A DNA stretch of 62,160 nt from assembly GCA_934444765.1 (NCBI GenBank), contig CAKSDC010000011.1, positions 1 through 62,160 on the forward strand, read 5' to 3'. Below the pieces are notes generated by a model. That model was not told where the DNA came from. It saw only the letters and a program-made list of their open reading frames with translations, and did no database searches. Each line of letters opens with the position of its first letter. Positions within the stretch are counted from its first letter, which is position 1. Both the position numbers and the translations under genes were made by a program. Below, one piece after another: positions 35,723 to 43,981 of the stretch. The DNA comes from an uncultured Oscillospiraceae bacterium (lineage in GTDB: Bacteria; Bacillota; Clostridia; Oscillospirales; Ruminococcaceae).

Positions 35723-36622
35723 TTATAGTTGTTTTAGTAGTTCAAAGATAGTCTGTTTAGTAGCTAAACCGTCAGAAAAGGCAGTAGCACCACCAGTAGC
35801 AGTACCGAGTTTAAGAGCGTATTCGTAGTCGCCATTGATAGAACCTGCTACAAATCCAGCTACCATAGAGTCGCCAGCACCTACAGAGTTTTTGACTGTA
35901 CCCTTACATACTCCGCATACGTGAGTGTTGTTATGTTCATCTATTAGTATAGCACCGTCGCCCGCCATAGATACCAATACGTTTACTGCACCCATTTCTT
36001 TTAACTTTTTAGCGTACGTTGAAACTTCTTCTACTGAGTTTAGCTTAACGTTGAATATTTCTTCAAGTTCAAAGTTGTTAGGTTTGATTAGGAATGGTCT
36101 GTACTTTAGTACGTTTAGGAGTAGGTCTTTAGTAGCGTCTACTACGAACTTGACCTTTTTAGACTTTAAGTATTCCAGAATGTTTTCGTACATATTGCTT
36201 GGTAGACTATTAGGAATACTACCTGCAAGTATTACCATATCGCCGTCTTGAACTTCGTCTAACTTTTTAAATAGGCTATCGATATCCGATTGGGAAATTT
36301 TAGGACCTTGACCGTTAATTTCGGTCTCTTGTTTGGACTTTATCTTAACGTTGATACGTGAAAATCCGTCTTTAAGGTGTACAAAGTCGGTAACTATGCC
36401 TTGTTTAGCGATACCTTCTTCTATAGCTTCACCAGTAAATCCAGCTACAAAGCCTAACGCTTTAGACTGTATTCCAAGTTCGCTTAGTACTATAGATACG
36501 TTAATACCCTTGCCACCAAAGTATACTCTTTCATCTTTAGAACGATTGGTAGCACCCACTACTATGTCGTCGGCATGAACTACATAGTCTATAGCAGGGT
36601 TAAAAGTAATAGTGTAAATCAT
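35723..36622 (-). CDS. fruK: 1-phosphofructokinase
   Basis: The 299-residue protein begins MIYTITFNPAIDYVVH and has VYFGGKGINVSIVL, LAGSIPNSLP and the PfkB signature SVGAGDSMVAGFVAG with the catalytic Asp. The N-terminal TFNPAIDY is typical of FruK/LacC and separates it from other PfkB kinases. It phosphorylates fructose-1-phosphate to the 1,6-bisphosphate. It is flanked by fruA and the DeoR-family regulator in one operon. Confidence 0.95.
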   Translation of the reverse strand: MIYTITFNPAIDYVVHADDIVVGATNRSKDERVYFGGKGINVSIVLSELGIQSKALGFVAGFTGEAIEEGIAKQGIVTDFVHLKDGFSRINVKIKSKQETEINGQGPKISQSDIDSLFKKLDEVQDGDMVILAGSIPNSLPSNMYENILEYLKSKKVKFVVDATKDLLLNVLKYRPFLIKPNNFELEEIFNVKLNSVEEVSTYAKKLKEMGAVNVLVSMAGDGAILIDEHNNTHVCGVCKGTVKNSVGAGDSMVAGFVAGSINGDYEYALKLGTATGGATAFSDGLATKQTIFELLKQL

Positions 36623-36625
36623 AGA

Positions 36626-37372
36626 TTAAAGAACCTCCTTGATATTGGTTTTAAATAGATATTTTTTGTCCAATAGTCTATCGGTGACTATCTGTGCTTT
36701 GTTTAGTTGAGCAAAAGTAACCGAGGTTATCTTATCGAACTTAGAATGGTCTGCTAATATGTATACCGTTCTGCTATTTTCGATAACGGCGGTTTTAACT
36801 TTGGCTTCGTCCACGTCAGGTGTAGAAAATCCAGAAGTTAAAGATATTCCGTTTACGCCTATAAAACTCTTAGTAAAGTTGTAGTTTTTTAAAGATAGTA
36901 CACACTCTGCACCTACTATAGCTTCAGTAGTGAGTTTTATCTTTCCCCCCGGAATGTATACTTTAAATCCACGCTGAGCTAACTTTTTAGCGTTAATAAA
37001 GCCTGTAGTTACAAAGGTAACGTCTTTATTTGGGATGTAGTCTATCATCTTTTCTGTAGTAGTTCCAGCGTCTATGAATATAAAGTCTCCACTATCTATC
37101 ATAGAGGCTGAATACTTAGCAATGGCTATCTTTTCGTTAGTGAACAGTTTAGACTTTTCTTCTACGTTGCTTTCTTCGTTAAAAAAGCTATCGTCTATTG
37201 AGACTGCACCACCATGAACCTTAACCAACTTTCCCATATTAGCTAATATGGTCAAATCTCTTCTAATAGTAGATTCGGAAGTATTGAGTAGTTGGCATAG
37301 TTCCGATAGGTTTACACTTTTTTGTCTGTTGACCGTTTCTAAAATAATAGCGTGTCTTTTTTCTGCTAACAT
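36626..37372 (-). CDS. fruR: DeoR-family transcriptional regulator of the fru operon
   Basis: The 248-residue protein has an N-terminal helix-turn-helix with LSELCQLLNTSESTIRRDL, the DeoR signature. A sugar-phosphate-binding domain follows, with DFIFIDAGTTTEKMIDYI and the C-terminal ILADHSKFDKITSV. It is first in the operon with fruK, fruA, ptsH and ptsI, so it is probably a fructose-1-phosphate-responsive repressor acting on the direct repeats at 37397-37416. The gap to fruK is 3 bp. Confidence 0.9.
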   Translation of the reverse strand: MLAEKRHAIILETVNRQKSVNLSELCQLLNTSESTIRRDLTILANMGKLVKVHGGAVSIDDSFFNEESNVEEKSKLFTNEKIAIAKYSASMIDSGDFIFIDAGTTTEKMIDYIPNKDVTFVTTGFINAKKLAQRGFKVYIPGGKIKLTTEAIVGAECVLSLKNYNFTKSFIGVNGISLTSGFSTPDVDEAKVKTAVIENSRTVYILADHSKFDKITSVTFAQLNKAQIVTDRLLDKKYLFKTNIKEVL

Positions 37373-37396
37373 TTAATATCACCCTTTTAAATGAAC

Positions 37397-37416
37397 GTTT
37401 TTGATTGTTTTTGATT
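37397..37416. promoter_or_regulatory. Probable FruR operator (tandem GTTTTTGATT)
   Basis: Two perfect 10-bp direct repeats GTTTTTGATT lie between the promoter and fruR. DeoR-family repressors typically bind such direct repeats. A third partial copy (TCTTGATATT) follows at 37418-37428. Confidence 0.65.
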
Positions 37417-37428
37417 TATCTTGATATT

Positions 37429-37457
37429 ATAATACCACATACCTTTTAGAAAGTCAA
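37429..37457 (-). promoter_or_regulatory. Promoter of the fruR-fruK-fruA-ptsH-ptsI operon
   Basis: On the minus strand TTGACT (37452-37457) and TATTAT (37429-37434) are 17 bp apart. The tandem repeats lie 5-35 bp downstream of the expected start. Confidence 0.8.
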
Positions 37458-37643
37458 TCATTTTCTTTCAAAATATTTCATTAACGGGTAACTTTGTATG
37501 AATACACAAACAATATTCAAAAAAATTGTGCAATATGCCTAAACCGATGATTGATTTTTAAAAGTATCATACTATTATACTGTTTATGCTATCCTTTTTT
37601 GAATAATATTATTCAAAGTACACAAAAAGTATTTAGGGTTTAA

Positions 37644-37659
37644 GTTAGCATTGACTAAC
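37644..37659. promoter_or_regulatory. Palindromic operator, copy 3 (GTTAGCATTGACTAAC)
   Basis: The palindrome contains the TTGACT -35 box (37651-37656) of the biosynthetic operon's promoter. Binding would exclude RNA polymerase. Confidence 0.75.
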
Positions 37660-37680
37660 ACAGGGTAATAATGGTATACT
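37651..37680 (+). promoter_or_regulatory. Promoter of the thiotemplated biosynthetic operon
   Basis: TTGACT (37651-37656) and TATACT (37675-37680) are separated by 18 bp. Operator copy 3 covers the -35 box and copy 4 covers the expected start. The resulting leader before the first gene is about 270 nt. Confidence 0.65.
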
Positions 37681-37687
37681 TATATCA

Positions 37688-37703
37688 GTTAGCAGAGGCT
37701 AAT
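37688..37703. promoter_or_regulatory. Palindromic operator, copy 4 (GTTAGCAGAGGCTAAT)
   Basis: It lies at the predicted transcription start of the biosynthetic operon, 28 bp after copy 3. Confidence 0.7.
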
Positions 37704-37762
37704 TGATATAGTCTAAAAGATGAAAATAGATACAGTATTTTCATTTTAATATTGTGTATCTG

Positions 37763-37778
37763 GTTAGCGTTGACTAAC
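37763..37778. promoter_or_regulatory. Palindromic operator, copy 5 (GTTAGCGTTGACTAAC)
   Basis: It lies about 75 bp into the leader of the biosynthetic operon. It could act as a roadblock or mark a further promoter whose -35 (TTGACT) is inside it; no good -10 follows. Confidence 0.65.
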
Positions 37779-37825
37779 TATCGAAAGGGACTGAAACCAT
37801 ATTAATACAGAACATACTCTTAAAG

Positions 37826-37916
37826 TGTGGTGTACCTATTAAGTTATAATGCTTTGTACTCTTGTACTAACGTTACCACTAAATAGCTTTATACTTAATA
37901 GGTTAATCCCACCACA
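37826..37916 (+). promoter_or_regulatory. Large two-part stem-loop in the biosynthetic operon leader
   Basis: The outer stem TGTGGTG/CACCACA (37826-37832 with 37910-37916) and inner stem ACCTATTAAGT/ACTTAATAGGT (37834-37844 with 37893-37903) are both perfect and close a 48-nt loop. The stretch 37373-37957 holds no gene, only this, the two promoters and the operators. The fold ends 42 nt before the first start codon and could be an attenuator, riboswitch or mRNA stabiliser. It does not match T-box or other leaders I know. Confidence 0.55.
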
Positions 37917-37957
37917 TACCTAAAGAGTAGCATACCATTCAATAAGGGGAGAAGAAT

Positions 37958-38833
37958 ATGGACAAAAAGTTTGTAGTAGTCGGTTCTGGCAAGTTAGCAG
38001 TTAAGATTGCTGAATACTTAAAGGGTAATAGTTTAGACGTTTCGGTATATGAACATAAAATCTCCGACTATTCTTCGGTACAAGGACTATGTGCTATAAA
38101 GGACATTCCTTACCATCTATTCAATTCTAAAGAGATGACCGCTCAATTAGAGGCGGACCTTAAAGAACACTTTGTTATGGTGGTTAGTGCGGTAAATACT
38201 TATATCTTTCCTAAGAGTGTCACCAACAATCCAAACTTTTTTGGAATAAACTATCATAATGCGTTACTACCTAAGCATAAGGGCATGAATGCCGAGGCTT
38301 GGAGTATATTCGATATGGACGACGAAACGGGTATTACTTGGCATATCATCTCCGAAACTATAGATACTGGCGACATTATAAGCCAAAAGACTATACCTTT
38401 AGACGCTAATATCTCTTCGTTAAAACTGCTAAAAAAACAGTGCGACGTAGCGTATAAGACGTTCTTAGAGTTTTCGGATATGTTTATCATGGGTGCTATT
38501 AGAACACGTCAGCAACCTAATACGTACTTAAATATGCACAAGATTAAAGACGTTCCTAATAACGGATATATTAACCTTGATTGGTCTTTTGATAAGATGT
38601 CAGCTTTTATGCGTGCTATGGACTATGGCAAGTTAGAAGTACTAAACAAGCCTAAACTAAAGTTAGATACTTCAACCTATATTTGGAATAACTATAAGAT
38701 ACTTCCACATTCCGAGGGTGAAGTAAGTTCAAAAGATAGGGTATCTTTTGAAGATAACAACATAGTAATAGAAAAAAAAGGAGAAGATAAAAAACTCCTA
38801 TTAATAAATATATCTCAAGGAAAGGAATTTTAA
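37958..38833 (+). CDS. Formyltransferase (Fmt-like), first gene of the biosynthetic operon
   Basis: The 291-residue protein has an N-terminal Rossmann-like KFVVVGSGKLAVKIAEYL, then the 10-formyl-tetrahydrofolate formyltransferase catalytic block INYHNALLPKHKG (N98, H100) and IDTGDIIS (D136, D139). It is shorter than housekeeping Fmt, and its C-terminal region is not the tRNA-binding one. In NRPS pathways such enzymes formylate an amine on an amino acid or hydroxyornithine. Here it precedes an amino-acid:carrier-protein ligase, so it may cap a carrier-bound amino acid. GGGGAGAAG precedes the ATG; the next gene begins 6 bp after its stop. Confidence 0.82.
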   Translation: MDKKFVVVGSGKLAVKIAEYLKGNSLDVSVYEHKISDYSSVQGLCAIKDIPYHLFNSKEMTAQLEADLKEHFVMVVSAVNTYIFPKSVTNNPNFFGINYHNALLPKHKGMNAEAWSIFDMDDETGITWHIISETIDTGDIISQKTIPLDANISSLKLLKKQCDVAYKTFLEFSDMFIMGAIRTRQQPNTYLNMHKIKDVPNNGYINLDWSFDKMSAFMRAMDYGKLEVLNKPKLKLDTSTYIWNNYKILPHSEGEVSSKDRVSFEDNNIVIEKKGEDKKLLLINISQGKEF

Positions 38834-38839
38834 ACTGTA

Positions 38840-40036
38840 ATGTGTAACTATATCTATAATTTAGAAAATATTCCTGAGAGTGATAGAACCTTTTTTGTAG
38901 AAATGTTATCCTACATTTCAGAGTATGTAACTGATATCTCTGTAGAAGGTAACAAGGTTAATATCGCTTATGAAGGTACTTCCGAAGAGGAAATCGTAAC
39001 CAGTGTTAAGTTTCTTGAAAACATGATTGAGGTTAAGCTAAAGAACGTTGGCGATAAGGTTCAAATTAAAACCATCGAAGACTACACTAACCGTGAAACT
39101 ATTAACACTATGAACATCTTTGAAGAGATGCTAAAGTTAGGCATAGTAAAGCCTATTAGTAGTGGAGCTTTTGCTTACAGTGGTATCTATCTAAAGGTGT
39201 TTAAATACTTCTGTAAAAAGGTTGAAGATAGCATAGAAAAGCTATTTCCTAATCTTGAAAAGCAAGAGTACGAAGTTCCTATACTTACTCCAGTAGACGA
39301 CTACGACGAAGGTAAGTATTTTGAAACTTTTCCACACCATATAATGTTCCAAACTACCATGAAGAGTGACATTAACGTTATAGATAGGTTCGCTAAAAAC
39401 GGTATATCCGATAGGACTATCTTAAACGAAATTAAAACTCCTACTAACGTATTAAGAACCGCCGCTTGCGTTCCTATATACCCATTCCTAAGAGATGCTC
39501 GTATTAGTCAAGAAGCCCCTAAGTGCTTTTTAGTATCGGGTAAGTGCTTCCGTAACGAAGGTAACAACGTAAAGGAACTATCCCGTCTAAACGAGTTTTA
39601 CATGAAGGAATACGTATTCGTAGGTACTCCAAAGCAAGCTAAGGCTTACATAGAAAAGGCTTACGCATTGTGGAAGTTCTGGGACGAAACCTTTAATATA
39701 AACTGCAAGATAGATACTGCTAACGACTCTTTCTTTGCAAGCAACTATAAAAAGTTACAGTTATTCCAAATCTTAGGAGACTCCAAGAGAGAGTTCAAGT
39801 GGTTAATACCTAATAGCGATACTTACATCTCTTGTAGTTCTGCTAACTTCCATAGAACACACTTCACTAAAGTGTATAACATAAAGACAGACGAAACCGA
39901 CGCTTACTGTCATAGTTCATGCTTTGCATTCGGTATAGAACGTTTAACCTATGCGTTACTATCACAAAAGGGCTTAGACGTATCTAAATGGGATAGTGCT
40001 ACTAAAGAAGAAATTTCTAAGTACGTTACCCTATAA
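38840..40036 (+). CDS. Class II aminoacyl-tRNA synthetase-like amino acid:[carrier protein] ligase
   Basis: The 398-residue protein resembles the catalytic core of atypical seryl-tRNA synthetase without its tRNA-binding arm. Motif 2 is CFRNEGNN (R238, E240) followed by LSRLNEFYMKEYVFVG; motif 3 is SCFAFGIERLTYALL. Cys210 in AACVPIYPF, the acidic residues of motif 2 and a C-terminal Cys could bind the active-site zinc, as in SerRS-like amino acid:carrier-protein ligases. These enzymes adenylate an amino acid and load it onto a phosphopantetheine arm, not onto tRNA. A carrier-protein gene two genes downstream (41130) is the likely acceptor. Which amino acid it uses cannot be read. Confidence 0.8.
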   Translation: MCNYIYNLENIPESDRTFFVEMLSYISEYVTDISVEGNKVNIAYEGTSEEEIVTSVKFLENMIEVKLKNVGDKVQIKTIEDYTNRETINTMNIFEEMLKLGIVKPISSGAFAYSGIYLKVFKYFCKKVEDSIEKLFPNLEKQEYEVPILTPVDDYDEGKYFETFPHHIMFQTTMKSDINVIDRFAKNGISDRTILNEIKTPTNVLRTAACVPIYPFLRDARISQEAPKCFLVSGKCFRNEGNNVKELSRLNEFYMKEYVFVGTPKQAKAYIEKAYALWKFWDETFNINCKIDTANDSFFASNYKKLQLFQILGDSKREFKWLIPNSDTYISCSSANFHRTHFTKVYNIKTDETDAYCHSSCFAFGIERLTYALLSQKGLDVSKWDSATKEEISKYVTL

Positions 40037-40047
40037 GGAGGATACAC

Positions 40048-41115
40048 ATGGACTTAAAGCAAAACTTAAACGTACCAGTTAAAAGATGTTCCTGTTGCAT
40101 AATGCCAGAAACTCTTAACCATATAGAACTTGATGCTAACGGTGTATGTACGTCGTGTAAAACGTTTAAGGAATTAAATCAGACTATCAAAGCACAACAT
40201 ACTATCTCTTTTGAAGATAAGTCCCCTGAAGAAAAAAAGGCTATCTTCTTAAAAAAGATAGCAAAGTATCGTGATAACGGTAGCAAGTATGACTGTGTAG
40301 TAGCAGTATCGGGCGGTAAGGATAGCATAATGACGTTATATACTGCTCATGAATTAGGTTTAAAACCTTTAGCAGTATTCATAGATAACGGATTTTCTCT
40401 ACCTGATATGTACGATAACATCCAAAACGCTACCGATATATTAGACGTAGACTGTTTAATGTTCCGTACTAACGAAATGAAGAAGATTTTTAGATACTTT
40501 ATAGCAAGTACTAAGCCTATCTACTATTGTAGAGTATGTCACATACTATTAGAAGTCTTAATCAAGGATATATGCAAACAGTATGGCATTCAACTAATAT
40601 TAGGTGGCTACACTAAGGGACAGTCTTACTTAAAGCAGAATGAACTATCTTGGATATTCGATAAGTCAGATGAAAACACTTTAGAAGTTTTAAGTCAGCA
40701 CGAAGACTGCAAGTACTTAATAGATATCATTAAAAATCCTGTAGCGTACTCTTTAAAACACTATAAGGGAATAGTACAGATATCCCCATTTAAGTACTTA
40801 GACTATGATGAAGATACCATAGTTAAGTTAATTAAAGAAAAGTTGAAGTTTAAAGTTCCACAGAATAGTTGGCCTACTAACTCAACTAACTGTTCGTTCA
40901 ACTTTATATCCCAATACTTAGCTATGAAACAGTTTGGATACTCTCAACATGAAACCGAATTTAGCGACTTAATTCGTTCAGGTGAAATGGCTCGTGAACG
41001 TGCTGAACAGTTAATAAGCACGCCTATAACTATACAAGACTTTGTTAAGCCTTTAGAAAGTTTAAGAATATCTTTAGACGATATTATGGCGTGTACTAAG
41101 AATATAGCAGAATAA
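40048..41115 (+). CDS. PP-loop ATP-pyrophosphatase (AANH / N-acetyl-sugar-amidotransferase-like), candidate thiolation enzyme
   Basis: The 355-residue protein has an N-terminal zinc knuckle RCSCCIMPET plus NGVCTSC (C14/C17/C34/C37), then the PP-loop VSGGKDSIMTLY (residues 88-93) that binds and cleaves ATP to AMP and pyrophosphate. A second pair YYCRVC and a later TNCSFNF Cys could hold an iron-sulfur cluster or carry sulfur, as in tRNA-thiolating PP-loop enzymes. The family includes WbpG-type amidotransferases and the AANH enzymes that make thioamides in thiotemplated pathways such as closthioamide. The location between a carrier-loading ligase and a carrier protein favours an action on a carrier-bound acyl group. 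Sulfur or nitrogen as the atom transferred is not decided by sequence. Confidence 0.75.
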   Translation: MDLKQNLNVPVKRCSCCIMPETLNHIELDANGVCTSCKTFKELNQTIKAQHTISFEDKSPEEKKAIFLKKIAKYRDNGSKYDCVVAVSGGKDSIMTLYTAHELGLKPLAVFIDNGFSLPDMYDNIQNATDILDVDCLMFRTNEMKKIFRYFIASTKPIYYCRVCHILLEVLIKDICKQYGIQLILGGYTKGQSYLKQNELSWIFDKSDENTLEVLSQHEDCKYLIDIIKNPVAYSLKHYKGIVQISPFKYLDYDEDTIVKLIKEKLKFKVPQNSWPTNSTNCSFNFISQYLAMKQFGYSQHETEFSDLIRSGEMARERAEQLISTPITIQDFVKPLESLRISLDDIMACTKNIAE

Positions 41116-41129
41116 CGGAGGTTTATACT

Positions 41130-41363
41130 ATGAAAGAAGATATTAAAGCAATATTAATCGAAAACGTGGAAGATTTAGAAAACTGTGAGATAGACGATAG
41201 TCTACAGTTAATAGCAGGTGGTTATATAGACTCCTTTGATATTATTAACTTAATATCCGAGTTTGAACAGAAGTTCGACGTTACTATCCCTATAGACGAA
41301 ATTGAACTTAGTCAGTTCGATACAGTAAACACTATAGAAGCTCTAATTAGTAGCTTAAAGTAA
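41130..41363 (+). CDS. Acyl/aminoacyl carrier protein 1
   Basis: The 77-residue acidic protein is a four-helix carrier with the phosphopantetheine Ser in GGYIDSFDIINL and the EFEQKFDVTIP segment after it. D-S-F in place of D-S-L is seen in DltC-like and stand-alone amino-acid carriers. It sits 14 bp after the PP-loop gene and 15 bp before the KASIII-like gene, and is the probable partner of the aaRS-like ligase. Confidence 0.88.
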   Translation: MKEDIKAILIENVEDLENCEIDDSLQLIAGGYIDSFDIINLISEFEQKFDVTIPIDEIELSQFDTVNTIEALISSLK

Positions 41364-41378
41364 TAGGAGGGTGCATAG

Positions 41379-42392
41379 ATGATAAATTCTGTTATTAAAG
41401 GTATCGGTATCAACCTACCTGAAAGATTAGTTACCAGTCAAGAGGCTGAAAAGTTAGCTAACTATGAAAAGTTTGGTCTTCACTATGGACTATGCAAGAT
41501 GCTAACAGGTTGTGAAACTCGTCACTACGTAGCCGACGGTGAATACTCTTCCGACTTAGCCTACAAAGCAGGTAAACAGGCTTTAGAAAACGCAGGTATA
41601 GACCCTTCCGAAGTAGACGCTTTACTATTCTGTTCCGTTACTCACGACTTCGCCGAACCGGCTACCGCTAACGTAGTAGCAGATAAGCTAAACGTTCGTA
41701 ATGCGTTCGTATTCGATATCAAGAACGCTTGTAATGCCTTTATTTCTGGTGTAGACGTAGCCGATAGCTTTATTAAGTCGGGCAAGGCTAAGACTGTATT
41801 AGTAGTATCGGGTGAAGCTATGTCAAGATGGACTAAGTTCGACTACGACGACAAAAAGGAAATGATGCAAAGAGCTCCCGTAACACTATCTTTAGGTGAC
41901 GGCGGTGGTGCGTTCGTACTACAAGCAGAAGAAAGCGATACTCCTAACGGTATTCTAAAGACTTATTTCCATACGTATTCCGAAAAGTGGAAGAATAACG
42001 TAGTATGGGGTGGTGGCGTGATGTATCCAAGAGACCCTGAAAAGATGTATATCCCTGGTACTACTAAGGAGATTATAGATATGCAAGTTACAGCAGTAGG
42101 CGAGGCTTTCCCTAAGATATTCGGTGCTACTGGCTTGACTTTAGACGATGTAGACTGCTTAGTACCATCTCAGGTTGCGAAGTGGGTAGCTACTAACGTA
42201 ATCAAAGAGATGCACATGAACCCTGAAAAGGTTATAAGCGTAGTGGAAAAGTATGGTAACGTAGGCGCAAGTAACATTCCATTAGCTACTTACGAAGCAG
42301 TATCTACTGGTAAACTTAAAAAAGGTGATACAGTACTATTCTATGGTGGTGCAGTGGGTATCAGTGCAGGTGCTATATTGGCTAAGTTTTAG
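41379..42392 (+). CDS. KASIII/FabH-like acyltransferase with Ser replacing the catalytic His
   Basis: The 337-residue thiolase-fold protein has the active-site Cys118 in IKNACNAFISG and the glycine-rich VTLSLGDGGGAFVL of KASIII. The FabH motif I-P-H-Q-A-N reads LVPSQVAKW, so His is Ser264, while Asn294 (YGNVGASNIPL) is kept. Loss of the His is known in KASIII-like acyltransferases that make esters, amides or thioesters without decarboxylation. In this operon it may join the carrier-bound amino acid and the acyl group loaded by the AMP-ligase, but this is inference. Confidence 0.82.
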   Translation: MINSVIKGIGINLPERLVTSQEAEKLANYEKFGLHYGLCKMLTGCETRHYVADGEYSSDLAYKAGKQALENAGIDPSEVDALLFCSVTHDFAEPATANVVADKLNVRNAFVFDIKNACNAFISGVDVADSFIKSGKAKTVLVVSGEAMSRWTKFDYDDKKEMMQRAPVTLSLGDGGGAFVLQAEESDTPNGILKTYFHTYSEKWKNNVVWGGGVMYPRDPEKMYIPGTTKEIIDMQVTAVGEAFPKIFGATGLTLDDVDCLVPSQVAKWVATNVIKEMHMNPEKVISVVEKYGNVGASNIPLATYEAVSTGKLKKGDTVLFYGGAVGISAGAILAKF

Positions 42393-42410
42393 TACGAAAG
42401 GAATACATTA

Positions 42411-43973
42411 ATGTTTGGTTTTAAAGACTTATACCATCAAATCTTCGTAGAGAGTAATAATAAAAACTTTTTAATATACTATCAAAACGGAAACAGAGTA
42501 GTATTAAGCAATACCGACTACATACACTATATAGATAGTATATCTTGTAGAGTAACTGAACTATTAAAGTCGATATCTTTAGGTAGTTGGGTAGGTATCA
42601 AGTGCAAAAACAATCCGTTTTGGTTTGCTATAGTGTTCGGTATCTTGAAGAGTGGCTATAGAGTACTTCTGTTAGACGAAAACGTTCCTGACGTACTATT
42701 GGCTAACTATGTCGCTCAAGCAGACTTGAAGGCTATAGTAGTAGATACTCCAATAGACGTAAAAGACGTAGCAACTATAGACTATTTAGAGTTAATCTCA
42801 AGCAATCCTGAACAGGATACGGCAGAGGATAACTGGGCAGATAGTATAGCGTTTTGCACTTCTGGTACTACTGGCAACGCTAAGATATTCGTATTCAATG
42901 CGTATGCACTGAGTAGACAGACTTCCTCTATAGCTGGGTTTATCTCCAGTGATGAAGCCATAATAGATATGTTCAACTTAGGCGAAGACGCTAAGTATAA
43001 TGTGCTATCGTTCTTACCTTTTAGACACTGTACAGGCTTTGGGGCTACTTTAGCTATATGGCAGTTACAGTATACTGTAGTATTACCTAAACAGATGAAC
43101 ATAATGGGTATCATTCAGACTATTAAGGAAGAAGAGGTATTCTTAACGGTATCTGTACCAGCGTATTTGAAGGCGTTCTTAAGACTATGCCGAGGTACTT
43201 TTAAAACTTTAGATAGAGCCTCATTTAGAAGACTGTTCGGTGATACGCTAAAGATAGTAATCAACGCAGGTGCTAAGATAGATAGCATTACTATAGATGA
43301 GTACTTAAAGTTAGGAATAAGTTTTCTTAACGGTTATGGCATGACCGAAATAGGTATACTATCTATAGGAAACTCCGCTAAGTACGGTTCAAGTGAGTAT
43401 GTTGGATATCCAATAGATAGCAACTCAATAGTTAAGGTACTCAACGAGGAAGACGATACACTATTAGAAGATGGTTTCGGTCAACTTATGGTAAGGTCGG
43501 ATAGTATGTTCTATGGCGTATTAAAAGACGGTGTAGTGGAAAAGTTACCACTATATAAAGATACTTACTATTCTACTGGCGACCTATTTAAAGTATCCAA
43601 TAGAGAAATCTTTTATGTGGGCAGAGATAAGAACGTTATAATCAACGACGGTGGAGAAAACGTATATCCAGAAGAACTTATGGAACACTTTGAAGTACTA
43701 AGTGACTATGTAGAACAGTTCTGTATATTCGGTATAGACGAAAAACCTACATTGATACTATACTTAAAAGACGGTGCAGATATAGATAGTACTATCAAAC
43801 AGGTCATTATAGAAAGAAATTCCGTACTACCTATACATAAAAAGATATCTAAAGTATTAGTATCTAATAGTAAGCTACCGCTTACTACTAAAGGTGAGGT
43901 TTCTATTAAAAATATTAAGGATACTCTAAGCAAAAACACTACTAATATTAAAGAAGTTACTTTGAAAGGATAG
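42411..43973 (+). CDS. Class I adenylate-forming acyl/aryl ligase
   Basis: The 520-residue protein has the AMP-binding loop AFCTSGTTGNAKIF, NGYGMTEIGIL, YSTGDLFKV, and the C-terminal hinge FYVGRDKNVIINDGGENVYPEEL followed by a catalytic Lys in TTKGEVS. It therefore activates a carboxylic acid and loads it on a carrier, presumably the carrier protein encoded 8 bp downstream. Its substrate could be a short acyl or aryl starter. The acyl pocket cannot be interpreted by eye. Confidence 0.85.
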   Translation: MFGFKDLYHQIFVESNNKNFLIYYQNGNRVVLSNTDYIHYIDSISCRVTELLKSISLGSWVGIKCKNNPFWFAIVFGILKSGYRVLLLDENVPDVLLANYVAQADLKAIVVDTPIDVKDVATIDYLELISSNPEQDTAEDNWADSIAFCTSGTTGNAKIFVFNAYALSRQTSSIAGFISSDEAIIDMFNLGEDAKYNVLSFLPFRHCTGFGATLAIWQLQYTVVLPKQMNIMGIIQTIKEEEVFLTVSVPAYLKAFLRLCRGTFKTLDRASFRRLFGDTLKIVINAGAKIDSITIDEYLKLGISFLNGYGMTEIGILSIGNSAKYGSSEYVGYPIDSNSIVKVLNEEDDTLLEDGFGQLMVRSDSMFYGVLKDGVVEKLPLYKDTYYSTGDLFKVSNREIFYVGRDKNVIINDGGENVYPEELMEHFEVLSDYVEQFCIFGIDEKPTLILYLKDGADIDSTIKQVIIERNSVLPIHKKISKVLVSNSKLPLTTKGEVSIKNIKDTLSKNTTNIKEVTLKG

Positions 43974-43981
43974 TATATATT

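Noticed and set aside
37826..37916. T-box leader for the aaRS-like ligase gene
   Set aside because: The 14-nt T-box sequence (AGGGTGGNACCGCG) and a terminator/antiterminator pair are missing; GTGGTGTACC is only a chance resemblance.
38840..40036. Housekeeping seryl-tRNA synthetase
   Set aside because: The N-terminal tRNA-binding coiled coil is missing and the gene is inside a carrier-protein pathway operon; the core fits carrier-loading homologues better.
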